A DNA stretch of 64,000 nt from Lachnospiraceae bacterium (GCA_017525525.1 JAFXSQ010000043.1:55321-119320); one strand, 5' to 3'; numbered from the stretch's first letter, positions 24,231 to 33,623 are shown. Made by a program: numbers and translations. The notes: generated by a model not told the origin, from the sequence alone.

Positions 24231-24260
24231 TTATACTTATGAAGGTTCATCCGGTAATAT

Positions 24261-24986
24261 CTAATAAGAAAGTTCGTAGCCGTCTATTTTCCATTGTCCG
24301 TCTTCACAGACTGCATGAATCGTCATAAAATCAAGCGCACCGAAGTTATCAAACGAAGCAATGATGTCATATCTGTTGTCCCCGACTTTAACTATATCGG
24401 GAGAGCCCTCGGTAAAACCAAAACCGCCGCCTCTTGCTCCGTCTACCATGTAAAGACCTCCGTCAAAATCAACAAACATAGGTTGATCTGTATCAAACAG
24501 TCCCATATACCTGTCACCGATAAAGCCATCAGTCAGGTATGAGTGGAACAGATTGCTTATATCAGACACGCATGTAAAGCCCGAATCAGGTCCAATCTTA
24601 ATGTACGGATATCCGTTCACTTCCCTTTCCTCTCCGGGTACACTGTAATGTGAGAGCGCGCCCGCGCCTATAAGATCAAGCTCATTCAGCTTATTCATAA
24701 GCTCTCTTGCCTGCTCCACGGAAGGCGCATTCTCATCAAGCGCTTCTTCGGTAGCAACCTCGGTAGTTGTCCCCTCGGTTGCCTCCGTTTTCTTTTCGGT
24801 AGTCTCTTCGCTTGCCTTCTCCGTAGTCTCTTCCTTTTTTTCTTCTGTGGCCTTTTCGGTTGTTGCAGCAGCCTCGGTAGTAACCGCTGTCGTAGTCTTT
24901 GACGCATCTCCCTTCTTATCCCCACATCCGTAAAGCAGCGTGCCTGCGGCTAGAATCGTAACCATCAAAAGCGCTTTCTTCTTCAT
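24261..24986 (-). CDS. Secreted lipoprotein with Thr/Glu/Lys-rich linker
   Basis: 241 aa. Signal peptide with lipobox LLYGC near residue 21, a low-complexity linker of TTEK repeats (about 25-85), then a globular domain of about 150 residues (VEQARELMNKLNELDLIG, GYPYIKIGPDSGFTC, DGQWKIDGYELSY). The final part resembles small cystatin-like folds of secreted proteins, but no family is recognised. It is a single gene with a palindrome at its promoter. Confidence 0.75.
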   Translation of the reverse strand: MKKKALLMVTILAAGTLLYGCGDKKGDASKTTTAVTTEAAATTEKATEEKKEETTEKASEETTEKKTEATEGTTTEVATEEALDENAPSVEQARELMNKLNELDLIGAGALSHYSVPGEEREVNGYPYIKIGPDSGFTCVSDISNLFHSYLTDGFIGDRYMGLFDTDQPMFVDFDGGLYMVDGARGGGFGFTEGSPDIVKVGDNRYDIIASFDNFGALDFMTIHAVCEDGQWKIDGYELSY

Positions 24987-25009
24987 CTTTTATCTCTCCT
25001 TCTTTTGAA

Positions 25010-25038
25010 ATTATAAGAGTTCGATTGCTATTATCGAA
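25010..25038 (-). promoter_or_regulatory. Promoter -10 box and palindrome of the lipoprotein gene
   Basis: Minus-strand TATAAT (25015-25010) lies 24 bases before the ATG. A perfect TTCGAT-N7-ATCGAA palindrome (25020-25038) occupies the spacer and -35 region, where no good TTGACA is seen, suggesting regulated initiation. Confidence 0.5.
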
Positions 25039-25106
25039 TCCTTCATTTAATTGTATTTCTGTTCATCCTATTTTAGGGCTCTTGTAATCATATTTTAAAA
25101 TATAAT

Positions 25107-25147
25107 TTGTGGCTCTCAGATTTTTTAGAGCCAAAATAGAGCCACAA
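25107..25147 (-). terminator. Terminator-like hairpin after the 758-aa lipoprotein gene
   Basis: TTGTGGCTCT (25107-25116) pairs with AGAGCCACAA (25138-25147); an internal AGAGCC offers an alternative pairing. On the minus strand it is followed by a T/A-rich tract. The rest of 25039-25270 is A/T-rich with no gene seen. Confidence 0.5.
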
Positions 25148-25270
25148 CCATAGTAACATCATACAATGTTCTGCGCAATAATTTAAATAGATAAAGCATG
25201 ATAATATAGGCAAATAAAAAGCATCAACTGAAAAACGACTGCCAAAAGCCTTCTCAAATCTTTCACCACC

Positions 25271-27547
25271 TTATTCGGAATAAGCCACAGGCGGCAGCCT
25301 AAGTTCTTGCTCTGTAACATCATTTGATAATATTCTGAAAGTTCCATCCTCAAATGGCTTTACAACAATTACATTCGTAAATGCATAATCAGAATTATAA
25401 TCAGGCCATACCCCGTCAGCATAAAGCGTAATGGTTCCGTCAGAACTATATATGTAATCTGTAACCTCTAAAAAGGGAGGATAGGGACTGTTGTAGACTG
25501 TTTCCTGCCTGTATGTTTTAGTAGTCTCATCATACTCATAGGCATCTCTCAAGCCAGATACCGTAACCGGTAAATAAGTTGTCATTATCTCTTCAAATAA
25601 CTCACCCGAAATTGCATCAAGAGAATCCGTATATCCAACCTTGTACTTGATATAATAAAAATCTTCAAACATTCCTGGCATTAACAGTTCAGAAACAGTT
25701 TCTTCATTCCAGTCACATACCATCAGCTTATACTTCTGAAATTCAAGATGTTTTAAGAATCTTTCTGTAAGATCTCTGCACTCATCCGACATAGGGCTAA
25801 CTCTAAAATATCCATATGCACTTGCATGTAGCATAGGATTTTTATCTTTATATATGAAATATCCCTTTTGAGTGTAATTGATAGCCTCTATTTCCTTTAC
25901 ACACTTTGCCGAAATACAAGGCTGTCTTTCTTTATCAGGCCGAACTTCCACATAATAGTTTTGAATTTCTTCATCTCTATAAAGAAATGTAATAGATGCA
26001 ATCGTTCCATCTTCATAGACCTTATAAACCGTTACCATCCCCGGTTTTCCGCTTAAGTAATCATCATAAAACTGTTTCAAAGATTCTCCGTTATATGTAT
26101 TAGAATCATCAGTAATGGCGATAACACCAAGTTCTCCCAACGCATCTAATACATCAATTCTTTGTTCTTTCGAAAAATCCACGATCCGGGAGCTAAGGGA
26201 TGTAAGTGATTCATCAATAGTTACACCATCATACAATTCCCATATATCAGTCACATTCTTCAAAGTTTCTTCTTCAATCTGCTTCTTTTCTTCAGCAGTA
26301 AAAATCTCGTGATCAATCCGAGGAAGCATCCAGCTGTAGTCATCCTCATCATAATCGCTGTCTTTATAATAGTTATCCCAGTCATCCTCAGACATCCTAT
26401 CAGCATGCCACCAGAGAGCTGATTCTTCATCATCAATAATCTCATTCGACAGATAATAAATATGTCCATCTTTATCTGATACAGTTACTCTATGAGAGAA
26501 TAATTTCGATGTATTTTCATTAGGATATACTGCATTTACAATAAGTGTTACGCTCCCATCATCGTTTGTCTCAAAATCTACTACTTCCGGATATGGCACT
26601 TCAGCATAATCAAATTCTTCAAATCCTCTTGGTCTGTAAACATATACATTTTTAGTAGCATCATATCTACAACGTTGATGTAATTCTTCAGAACTTACCT
26701 CAAAATGTCTCATAATTACATTCTCGAATTCATCAGCCGGTATATCATACTCATTACCTATTGATAAATCAACATTCATTATATATGGACAATCAATCCC
26801 ATAAGTTTCTTTGTAGAATCTATCAAAGATATCATAAAAATCCAGATTACTATAATCATCTTTATTCCAACTGGTAATGAACATATTATTCAGGCTATAT
26901 GAAACCGGTTCAATATATTTTGCACATAGTTCTCTACACTCTTCATCAAGATGTTCCACCCTAAGGGCAATATGTTTCTCCTCTTCACTAAGCGTAAGGA
27001 CATAACTTTCAGCTGAATGACTAATGCCTTCTATCATCAAGTAACCTTCGTTTGTATATTCAAAATAAGTCGCCTCAAATTCGACGCTAACAGTCTCAGT
27101 AAATTCCCCATCTTGAAATGAATAATATGTCTGAATAACACTGACCTTTCCTTCATCGGTGATAAGCTCAAGAACATTAATTCCATCCAGATAATTAATC
27201 TGTATAACATGTATATTATTATGCTCTCCAGTTTCCTTAGATTTTATAAATCCCTTCACACTATCAGGATTGGTCATATCAACTCTATTATCACTATCTA
27301 TTGCAATATAGCCATTATCACCAAGTTTTTCTATAATCTTCCTGACACAGTTTGAGTCACCATTTTGGCTGTTATATTCATCAATATAAATCTGTTCTAT
27401 TTTTGAAATATCTACTATCGAATCATCCTGATCAGTTACCGTCTCAGTCACTGCAAATGTATTGTTGCTTTGATCACTACTCACACTACATCCAACAAAT
27501 AAATAGCAAATAAGCAGCAACGACAGTATTACAAATTTACTTTTCAC
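25271..27547 (-). CDS. Large lipoprotein of unknown function, internal duplication
   Basis: 758 aa from a GTG at 27547. Lipobox LFVGC near residue 20. The mature protein seems to contain two copies of a unit of about 350 residues: SKIEQIYIDEYN...LGDNGYIAIDSDN and SSRIVDFSKEQ...LGELGVIAITDDSN; DECRELCAKYIEP and DECRDLTERFLKH; VVDFETNDDGSVTLIVNAVYP and VTDYIYSSDGTITLYADGVWP. It is acidic with no catalytic motif. It lies 8 bp after the frameshifted phosphatidyltransferase gene. I do not recognise the family. A/T-richer codon use than its neighbours hints at transfer. Confidence 0.75.
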   Translation of the reverse strand: MKSKFVILSLLLICYLFVGCSVSSDQSNNTFAVTETVTDQDDSIVDISKIEQIYIDEYNSQNGDSNCVRKIIEKLGDNGYIAIDSDNRVDMTNPDSVKGFIKSKETGEHNNIHVIQINYLDGINVLELITDEGKVSVIQTYYSFQDGEFTETVSVEFEATYFEYTNEGYLMIEGISHSAESYVLTLSEEEKHIALRVEHLDEECRELCAKYIEPVSYSLNNMFITSWNKDDYSNLDFYDIFDRFYKETYGIDCPYIMNVDLSIGNEYDIPADEFENVIMRHFEVSSEELHQRCRYDATKNVYVYRPRGFEEFDYAEVPYPEVVDFETNDDGSVTLIVNAVYPNENTSKLFSHRVTVSDKDGHIYYLSNEIIDDEESALWWHADRMSEDDWDNYYKDSDYDEDDYSWMLPRIDHEIFTAEEKKQIEEETLKNVTDIWELYDGVTIDESLTSLSSRIVDFSKEQRIDVLDALGELGVIAITDDSNTYNGESLKQFYDDYLSGKPGMVTVYKVYEDGTIASITFLYRDEEIQNYYVEVRPDKERQPCISAKCVKEIEAINYTQKGYFIYKDKNPMLHASAYGYFRVSPMSDECRDLTERFLKHLEFQKYKLMVCDWNEETVSELLMPGMFEDFYYIKYKVGYTDSLDAISGELFEEIMTTYLPVTVSGLRDAYEYDETTKTYRQETVYNSPYPPFLEVTDYIYSSDGTITLYADGVWPDYNSDYAFTNVIVVKPFEDGTFRILSNDVTEQELRLPPVAYSE

Positions 27548-27555
27548 GTTAACCT

Positions 27556-28051
27556 TTATGATTTATTCCCCTTTCCTATCCCTATGAAATAACCTTCTTG
27601 AATAGCTGCAAATGTCGCCACCGTACATATTGAAATTCCCGTATATATTAGCGGGACTATTGATAATGTCAGCGGAAGTACGAAAAGCAGCACACCTGTC
27701 ACTTTGTTCATAGTCGAATGCACTGCAACAAGTCTCTTCTGTCTGGCTACACCTGATATAATATTTATGATCTTGACAAAAAAGATAAGTGCCGTCCATA
27801 CATACAGCCATATCGGAATATCCATTACAGTAAGAATTTTCATCAAGCAAACGACCACAAATATAAAGTCAGCGATTCCATCAAATCTTGATCCAAATTC
27901 ACTGACTGAATTTGTTTTCCTTGCGACGATTCCATCGGCCATGTCCGATAATCCGGCAATCAGATACATTACATAAAAGCCTGCAAAACACCGGACAAAA
28001 CAGGAGCGCCACACTCACAAGAATTCTTAAGCCTGTTATAACATTTGCCAT
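27556..28051 (-). pseudogene. CDP-alcohol phosphatidyltransferase, frameshifted near its N-terminus
   Basis: The start ATG at 28051 overlaps the TetR stop as TGATG. The first frame reads MANVITGLRILVSVALLFCP and then leaves the family pattern. The second frame carries the rest: FYVMYLIAGLSDMADGIV, the full motif DxxDGxxAR-x8-G-x3-D-x3-D (DMADGIVAR...FGSRFDGIAD) and four further membrane helices. Removing one T from the TTTT run (plus-strand AAAA at 27985-27988) joins them as PVFAGFYVMYL. It is either a true disruption or a homopolymer sequencing error. An intact enzyme would make a phospholipid from CDP-diacylglycerol. Confidence 0.8.
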
Positions 28052-28611
28052 CACTTCCCGGCATCCGCAAGTTCATCATTAACAATTTTGAGCACCTGCT
28101 CATTTGAATAATTCATTGCGGTCGTTGCTATCACTGTACATATTCCATGCACAAGCAAGCTGCTTCTCTCAAATACACCTTCAACTCTCTCCGAATCAAT
28201 GTTATATCTATCAATCAACTCATTTTGTATAAGCCTGTTCGTCATATATTTTTCCTGCTCTTCCAAGAAAGACTTTTCACTTCGGTAATCCGAAAGATAA
28301 ATAAGCTTATATATATTCTTATGATTTCTTGCCAAATCAGCTAACACAGTCACTGATCTTTCAAGAATTGAATTTTCCTTACTGTTTTCAATTCTGTCGG
28401 ATATGCTTTTTTCCAATCTGTCACATGCATACTTAAATACTTCCTCTTTTAGTTCATCCATATTGGGAAAACGACTGAATACAGGCTGTGTAGAACATCC
28501 CAGTTTCTTTGCAATCGCTCTGCAATTTACCTGATCTATTCCTTCCTCATCAGCAATACCATATCCCGCCTCTATAATCATTTCCTTACTTGTTGTAATT
28601 CTCGGTGGCAT
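28051..28611 (-). CDS. TetR/AcrR-family regulator
   Basis: 186 aa. N-terminal HTH (VNCRAIAKKLGCSTQPVFSRFPNMDEL) near residues 25-55, with an all-helical ligand domain after it. Its stop overlaps the start of the phosphatidyltransferase gene, so the pair is translationally coupled. The A/T-rich upstream region has partly palindromic ATATAT...ATATAT sequences around 28660-28700 that may be its own operator. Confidence 0.88.
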   Translation of the reverse strand: MPPRITTSKEMIIEAGYGIADEEGIDQVNCRAIAKKLGCSTQPVFSRFPNMDELKEEVFKYACDRLEKSISDRIENSKENSILERSVTVLADLARNHKNIYKLIYLSDYRSEKSFLEEQEKYMTNRLIQNELIDRYNIDSERVEGVFERSSLLVHGICTVIATTAMNYSNEQVLKIVNDELADAGK

Positions 28612-28725
28612 AATTAACCTCTCTCCGTTTCATAACTATTTTTCATTATCAAGTTTCAATATATAGCATTCGTTATATATCGTTTGCAATATATCATATT
28701 CAATTCCTTACGTCAATATTTTACT

Positions 28726-28757
28726 TAAAAAAAACAGGCATTCGTTTGAATGCCTGC
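28726..28757 (-). terminator. Terminator of the DUF1016 nuclease gene
   Basis: CAGGCATTC (28735-28743) pairs with GAATGCCTG (28748-28756), followed on the minus strand by eight T. Confidence 0.85.
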
Positions 28758-28929
28758 TTTCAATAATTCATTATTCACTTATAAACCACCCGGACTATGG
28801 GAGTTCTTTTACACGGAAAATTCAAACCGTTTTTTCCTGTTCTTTTCGTACTTCTTATGCGTATCATTTGATACGCTTTTCAATATTGTTATTAATCTCC
28901 GAATCAATATTCTTTTCTGCCATAATCTA

Positions 28930-30147
28930 CTATTCTTTCTTCGCAAGTTGCATTTTGTATTCTTCTTCAGCCAAAGCAATCTGCCGCTGTATCTGTTCTG
29001 CTGTGGGAAGGTGCTCCTGTATCTCCTTGATTTTCACATTGTCATAGGTTGCTACTCCCATAGGCGTTGTTATTCCCTGAAATGCGAGTTGCACCTCTGT
29101 GCGGTCCATACCTTTACAGATCAAAAGTCCGATTGTCGGATTGTCGCTATCACGCTTTACAAATTCGTTAACCGCATTCACATAGAAGTTGAGTTTCCCC
29201 GCAAACTCAGGGTCAAATGGTTTAACCTTAAGTTCCAAAACCACATAACATCGAAGGTAAATATGATAAAACAGCAGGTCGATTTTACGGGTCTTTCCGG
29301 CAATAATAATTTCCTTCTGTCGTCCCACAAATGCCCAGCCCTCGCCAAGTTCCAACAGGAATCGCGTCATACGCTGCTCTAACACATCTTCTAAAGCATC
29401 TTCATCGTAACCGTCGGGTAGACTGACAAATCCGAGATCATAATTGCTTTTTAAGATTTCCTTCGCTAGCGCACCTTGAATAGGAGGAAGTTTTTCTGCA
29501 AAATTGGTAACCGCCGCTCCCGATGTATGGTATAAATCAGCCCGAATGCAATCATCCAGGGCACTACGACTAAGCCCTATTTCGATCGTACAACGGAGAT
29601 AATAGAGAGCCTCATCTACTTCCTTACATTTCGTTATTATCAAACAATGATGCCCCCAAGGCACAAAACTAAATCCTGCGGGGAACGGAATTTCTGCAAC
29701 AACTTGTTGCAGTTTTTGCCTGTCCGGCTTTTCATGTATTTCTGCAGCAACTTGTTGCAGTTTTTCACTTTCAGTATTGATGAGCGAATTAAAGGTCTGA
29801 AGTATATCTGATACACCATCGTTTTCAGCATAGAATAGATACCATTTTCTCATATTCCATAAATTTCTTGCAGAAAAACCCTTCGCTTCCGGAAATTCCG
29901 CCTGAAGATCAAGACTGACTTGATTAACAATCCCCGTTCCCCATTTTTCCTCGGCTTTTCGAACAACTAAATCCCTCCCTAGTTGCCAGTTGAACAGTAG
30001 TTGTTCTGAATTCACTTTGACAGCAGCTTTAATCTGAGAATTTCGAAATCTTGATTTTAACTCATGTATCCATTCGATATATTCTTTATCCAGGCTCACA
30101 TCCTGCGACGTTACAAGCCCCCTTTTATTAGTCGGCACTTTATCCAT
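28930..30147 (-). CDS. DUF1016 / YhcG-type PD-(D/E)xK nuclease
   Basis: 405 aa. The N-terminal DUF1016 helical domain spans residues 25-200 (NSEQLLFNWQLGRDLV, FSARNLWNMRKWYLFY). The C-terminal nuclease core has RKIDLLFYH (Asp) and YVVLELKVKPFDPEFAGKL (E-x-K) near 290-320. A short duplication gives KLQQVAAEI and KLQQVVAEI at the nucleotide level too (29699-29716, 29747-29764). YhcG-like proteins occur with restriction-modification and defence loci. Here the partner is the small XRE gene 61 bp upstream. Confidence 0.9.
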   Translation of the reverse strand: MDKVPTNKRGLVTSQDVSLDKEYIEWIHELKSRFRNSQIKAAVKVNSEQLLFNWQLGRDLVVRKAEEKWGTGIVNQVSLDLQAEFPEAKGFSARNLWNMRKWYLFYAENDGVSDILQTFNSLINTESEKLQQVAAEIHEKPDRQKLQQVVAEIPFPAGFSFVPWGHHCLIITKCKEVDEALYYLRCTIEIGLSRSALDDCIRADLYHTSGAAVTNFAEKLPPIQGALAKEILKSNYDLGFVSLPDGYDEDALEDVLEQRMTRFLLELGEGWAFVGRQKEIIIAGKTRKIDLLFYHIYLRCYVVLELKVKPFDPEFAGKLNFYVNAVNEFVKRDSDNPTIGLLICKGMDRTEVQLAFQGITTPMGVATYDNVKIKEIQEHLPTAEQIQRQIALAEEEYKMQLAKKE

Positions 30148-30208
30148 AACGATACTCCTCTTGTTCTATACGATCCAAATTGCTGTGACATTATGGCACC
30201 AAAGTCAC

Positions 30209-30406
30209 TTATGAATCTGTATTCTCAAACCTCTCTTCAAGCAGCATAATGTACGCCATCATTCTGACCAAATACTCCGGAGGGGCGCTTATCCCCTGCT
30301 CCCACTGCTGAAGAGTTCTTACAGGAATCCCAAATTTTGCAGAAAACTTACTTTGTGATAATCCCGTTTTCTTTCGTAACTCTTTTATTTTGGCTGCAAT
30401 ATCCAT
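30209..30406 (-). CDS. Small XRE-family regulator paired with the DUF1016 nuclease
   Basis: 65 aa from the ATG at 30406, chosen because GGAGACGATGAT precedes it; a longer frame to 30499 would run through the promoter. HTH: LSQSKFSAKFGIPVRTLQQWEQG, the style of HigA-like antitoxins. It probably represses its own promoter through the palindrome at 30461-30475 and may neutralise or control the nuclease. Confidence 0.85.
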   Translation of the reverse strand: MDIAAKIKELRKKTGLSQSKFSAKFGIPVRTLQQWEQGISAPPEYLVRMMAYIMLLEERFENTDS

Positions 30407-30442
30407 ATCATCGTCTCCAAAAACATCTTTATTCTTTAATAA

Positions 30443-30475
30443 AGTATAAAGCATTTGATGTACGTTGTCAACGTA
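30443..30475 (-). promoter_or_regulatory. Promoter of the XRE-nuclease operon with operator over the -35
   Basis: Minus-strand TTGACA (30471-30466) and TATACT (30448-30443) are 17 bases apart. The -35 box is the centre of a perfect palindrome TACGTTG-T-CAACGTA (30461-30475). Repressor binding there would exclude RNA polymerase. Confidence 0.75.
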
Positions 30476-30488
30476 TACGAATATCAAG

Positions 30489-30631
30489 TAACAAGCCATG
30501 CTCTGTTATTGATTCGCTTCGCTCATCAATAACCGTCGCCGTAGGCGCCGTATAATCAGCAAACAATAAGAGTGCCTTTGAACGCAAGCATTCACGGCAC
30601 TCTTATTGTTTGCTGATTGCATGGCTTGTTA
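30489..30631 (-). terminator. Branched structure with the guaA terminator
   Basis: The outer stem TAACAAGCCATGC (30489-30501) pairs with GCATGGCTTGTTA (30619-30631), which includes the guaA stop codon. Inside are GTTATTGAT/ATCAATAAC (30505-30533), a small G/C hairpin near 30534-30550, and a 22-bp stem ATCAGCAAACAATAAGAGTGCC with its complement (30555-30617). The long stem alone could stop transcription, although no T run follows it. The outer stem makes the whole a four-way junction. Confidence 0.6.
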
Positions 30632-32188
30632 TTCCAGCTCTATCGTCCCCGGCGGCTTTGAAGTGAGGTCGTACATTACACGGTTTACGCCCTTGACCTC
30701 GTTGATGATACGGTTCATGGTCTTCTGGAGTATCTCAAACGGGATGTCCGTGCAGTCTGCTGTCATAAAGTCGCTTGTGTTCACCGCGCGAAGAACCACA
30801 GCATAGTCATAGGTTCTGAAGTCTCCCATGACACCCACGGAGCGCATGTTGGAAAGAGCAGCGAAGAACTGGTTCGGAAGGTGGCGGATACGGCCGTTTG
30901 CCAAAGCCTTGTCCATCTCTTCGCGGAAGATGGCATCTGCATCCTGTACTATCCTTACCTTTTCAGCGTCCACCTCACCCACGATCCTGACGCCGAGTCC
31001 CGGACCGGGAAACGGCTGACGGTATACCAGGTACTCGGGGATACCGAGCTCGAGGCCCGCCTTCCTTACCTCATCCTTGAAAAGCATGCGAAGAGGTTCT
31101 ACTATCTCCTTGAAGTCCACATGGTCGGGAAGACCTCCCACGTTGTGATGCGACTTGATGGTAGCGGACTTTCCGAGACCTGATTCTATCACATCCGGAT
31201 ATATGGTTCCCTGAGCGAGAAAATCAACAGCTCCGATCTTTTTTGCTTCCTCTTCAAATACATGTATGAATTCTTCACCTATTATCTTTCGCTTCTGCTC
31301 GGGATCGGATACACCAGCAAGCTTTGCATAGAAGCGTGCCTGTGCATTTACGCGGATAAAGTTGAGTTCGTAATTACCCGAAGGTCCGAAGATCGCCTCT
31401 ACCTCATCGCCCTCGTTCTTCCTTAAAAGGCCGTGATCCACGAACACGCAGGTCAGCTGCTTTCCTACAGCCTTGGAGAGAAGCACCGCGGCAACAGAGG
31501 AATCAACTCCGCCCGAAAGAGCGCAGAGCACTCTTCCGTCTCCTATCTTCGCCCTGAGCACTTCCACCGTATCTTGAACAAATGAATCCATCTTCCAGTC
31601 ACCCTTGCACTCGCATACATTGTATACGAAGTTCCTGAGCATCTCCTTGCCCTGCTCAGTATGCATTACCTCCGGGTGAAACTGAGTGGCATAAAGTCTT
31701 TTTTCCGCACATTCCATGGCCGCAACCGGACAGTCTGCCGTGTGTGCGGTAACAGTAAAGCCTTCCGGTGCCTGAGCTATATAATCCGTATGGCTCATCC
31801 ACGATGAGACCTTGTTTTTCACACCTCGAAACAGCTTCGACTTTTCAAATGCATCTATCACCGTTTCCGTCCTTCCGTACTCGGACACGGGCGCAGTCTT
31901 CACCTGTCCGCCGAGCTTATATGCCATAAGCTGAGAACCGTAGCATATTCCGAGTATCGGAACACCTATATCGAAGATATCCGCCGTGTACGACGGCGAA
32001 TCCTCGGCATACACACTGTTCGGTCCGCCTGTGAAAATTATGCCCGCAGGGTTCATCTCCCTTATCGCATCAAGGCTCATGGTATAAGGATGAACCTCTG
32101 TGTAGACGCCGCACTCCCTCACGCGCCTTGCGATAAGCTGGTTGTACTGACCGCCGAAATCAAGTACGATTATCAACTCTTTTCCCAT
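30629..32188 (-). CDS. guaA: GMP synthase (glutamine-hydrolysing)
   Basis: It converts XMP to GMP with ATP and glutamine. 519 aa. Class I amidotransferase domain: GICYGSQLM (Cys nucleophile) and [12 protein letters not shown] (His, Glu). ATP pyrophosphatase P-loop [14 protein letters not shown] near residue 228. Dimerisation domain [17 protein letters not shown]. It begins with GGGAGGAAAAAT before ATG. No purine riboswitch is visible upstream; repeat E fills that gap. Confidence 0.98.
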   Translation of the reverse strand: MGKELIIVLDFGGQYNQLIARRVRECGVYTEVHPYTMSLDAIREMNPAGIIFTGGPNSVYAEDSPSYTADIFDIGVPILGICYGSQLMAYKLGGQVKTAPVSEYGRTETVIDAFEKSKLFRGVKNKVSSWMSHTDYIAQAPEGFTVTAHTADCPVAAMECAEKRLYATQFHPEVMHTEQGKEMLRNFVYNVCECKGDWKMDSFVQDTVEVLRAKIGDGRVLCALSGGVDSSVAAVLLSKAVGKQLTCVFVDHGLLRKNEGDEVEAIFGPSGNYELNFIRVNAQARFYAKLAGVSDPEQKRKIIGEEFIHVFEEEAKKIGAVDFLAQGTIYPDVIESGLGKSATIKSHHNVGGLPDHVDFKEIVEPLRMLFKDEVRKAGLELGIPEYLVYRQPFPGPGLGVRIVGEVDAEKVRIVQDADAIFREEMDKALANGRIRHLPNQFFAALSNMRSVGVMGDFRTYDYAVVLRAVNTSDFMTADCTDIPFEILQKTMNRIINEVKGVNRVMYDLTSKPPGTIELE

Positions 32189-32211
32189 ATTTTTCCTCCC
32201 TAATTAAGATC

Positions 32212-32340
32212 CTTCCTGTTGCTTCGCAAGCCCTCGCATTTCGTCATAAGGGGTACCGCTTGCGGTGGATTCATTATGACATCGAAGGCCGGCACCTCAA
32301 CGCTCCGCATTGAGGTCTGCGTCGCTTCGCTCAGGATGAC
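32212..32340. repeat. Dispersed repeat E between ctpA and guaA
   Basis: Bases 32212-32267 are identical to 47431-47486 (56 bp). The segment contains GTTGC-TTC-GCAAGC, an H2-type hairpin TCATAAGGGGTACCGC...GCGGTGGATTCATTATGA shared in inverted form with element D, and CCTCAACGC-TCC-GCATTGAGG (32296-32316) that looks like an H3 inner stem. It ends with TTCGCTCAGGATGACA, also present in shortened form at 37719-37728. Confidence 0.75.
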
Positions 32341-32360
32341 ATCATTACACTAAATACAAG

Positions 32361-32384
32361 CAGGAGGAGACTATTCTCCTCCTG
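32361..32384 (-). terminator. Terminator of ctpA
   Basis: CAGGAGGAGA (32361-32370) pairs perfectly with TCTCCTCCTG (32375-32384); the minus-strand tail is CTTGTATTT. Confidence 0.65.
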
Positions 32385-32395
32385 GCTCTTATCCT

Positions 32396-33577
32396 CTATT
32401 TATCCTTCAAAAGCTCAATAGCCTTCGCAAGCTGTGTATCCTTATCACGTTCAAGTCCGGACGAGCTGATTCTGTCTTCCGGAAGCTTTACCTCATAGTC
32501 AGGCGCAATACCCTTACCGTGAAGCTCATAGCCCGAAGGGGTAAAATACTTCGCAATGGTTATCTTAATCGCTGTACCGTCAGAAAGCGGAATTATCGAC
32601 TGAACTATTCCCTTGCCGAATGTATTGCATCCGACTAAGACCGCCTTGCCCGAATCCTTTAAGGCTCCGGTCATAATCTCGGCTGCGCTGGCGCTGTTTT
32701 CGTTTACCAAAAGCACTATCGGAACATTGATCGAATGCTCTTCCTTATCCCTGTACTCGGACAAAACCTTTCCGTTCTTATCCTTTGTGCAGACTATCAG
32801 ACCGCTGTCCATGACATAATCACATATATTTGCCGCAGCTGACACAAGTCCGCCGAGATTGTCCCTTAAGTCGAATATAAAGCTCTTTGCACCTGCCGCT
32901 GTCAGATCATCAACAGCCTTAATAAACTCGTCGGTTGTATTATCATTAAACGAGCTTATCGTCACAAGTCCGATATTTCCTTCGAGCATCTCATAATCTA
33001 CAGAATAATTCTCTACCTCGCGCCTCGTTATGTCAAACTCAATATAGTCCTTTATTGACTCTCTGTATACCTTAATATGCGCAACCGTATTTTCCTGCCC
33101 TCTTATCTTCTCCACGACTAAGCTCAGATCCTGGTCAGCAATCTCCTCACCGTCGACTTCCACTATCCTATCCTCAGGCATAAGACCGGCCTCAGCTGCA
33201 GGGCTCTCCCTTATGGGACGAACCACATAAATCGAATAATCCGTATACTGGGTGACATAAGCGCCTATGCCCACGTATTTTCCGGAGGTATCCTCCAAAA
33301 CCTCCGCAAGCTCCTCACTGTTGTAATAACGCGAGTATGGATCGTCAAGTCCTGCCAGGATACCATCGTAAATGGCTTCTTCCTGCTTTTCCCTATCTAC
33401 CTCAAAGTAAAACTCATCATCTATATAGCCGTTAATCTCCTCAACTTTCTTGGCTACATCCTTATCCTGCAAGATATTCAGGCCGTCTTTACCCGAAGCA
33501 CCCTTCTTCCCGCAACCGCAAAGAGAAAGAACAAGCGCAGAGATAACCATAACGGCCGCTTTTTTATTTCGTCTCAT
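32396..33577 (-). CDS. ctpA: S41-family C-terminal processing peptidase (lipoprotein)
   Basis: 393 aa. The start at 33577 (MRRNKKAAV...) gives a signal peptide with lipobox-like LCGC and a ribosome site; the longer frame has neither. PDZ domain near residues 95-180 (KYVGIGAYVTQ, RPIRESPAAEAGLMPEDRIV). Protease core with NSASAAEIMTGALKD (nucleophile Ser) and GKGIVQSI (general-base Lys). It trims cell-wall enzymes. It follows the M23 hydrolase in the division cluster, where such proteases commonly occur. Confidence 0.93.
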   Translation of the reverse strand: MRRNKKAAVMVISALVLSLCGCGKKGASGKDGLNILQDKDVAKKVEEINGYIDDEFYFEVDREKQEEAIYDGILAGLDDPYSRYYNSEELAEVLEDTSGKYVGIGAYVTQYTDYSIYVVRPIRESPAAEAGLMPEDRIVEVDGEEIADQDLSLVVEKIRGQENTVAHIKVYRESIKDYIEFDITRREVENYSVDYEMLEGNIGLVTISSFNDNTTDEFIKAVDDLTAAGAKSFIFDLRDNLGGLVSAAANICDYVMDSGLIVCTKDKNGKVLSEYRDKEEHSINVPIVLLVNENSASAAEIMTGALKDSGKAVLVGCNTFGKGIVQSIIPLSDGTAIKITIAKYFTPSGYELHGKGIAPDYEVKLPEDRISSSGLERDKDTQLAKAIELLKDK

Positions 33578-33623
33578 ATATATAACTTCCTTTATTATTC
33601 GAACATAACTTAGGCCATAATAA

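Noticed and set aside
28750-29382. 210-codon plus-strand frame over the nuclease terminator and gene
   Set aside because: It runs antisense through the DUF1016 coding region and begins inside the terminator. Its Phe/Leu-rich translation is typical of a shadow frame.
32189-32395. Purine riboswitch upstream of guaA
   Set aside because: No three-way purine aptamer motif is seen; the gap is filled by repeat E and the ctpA terminator.
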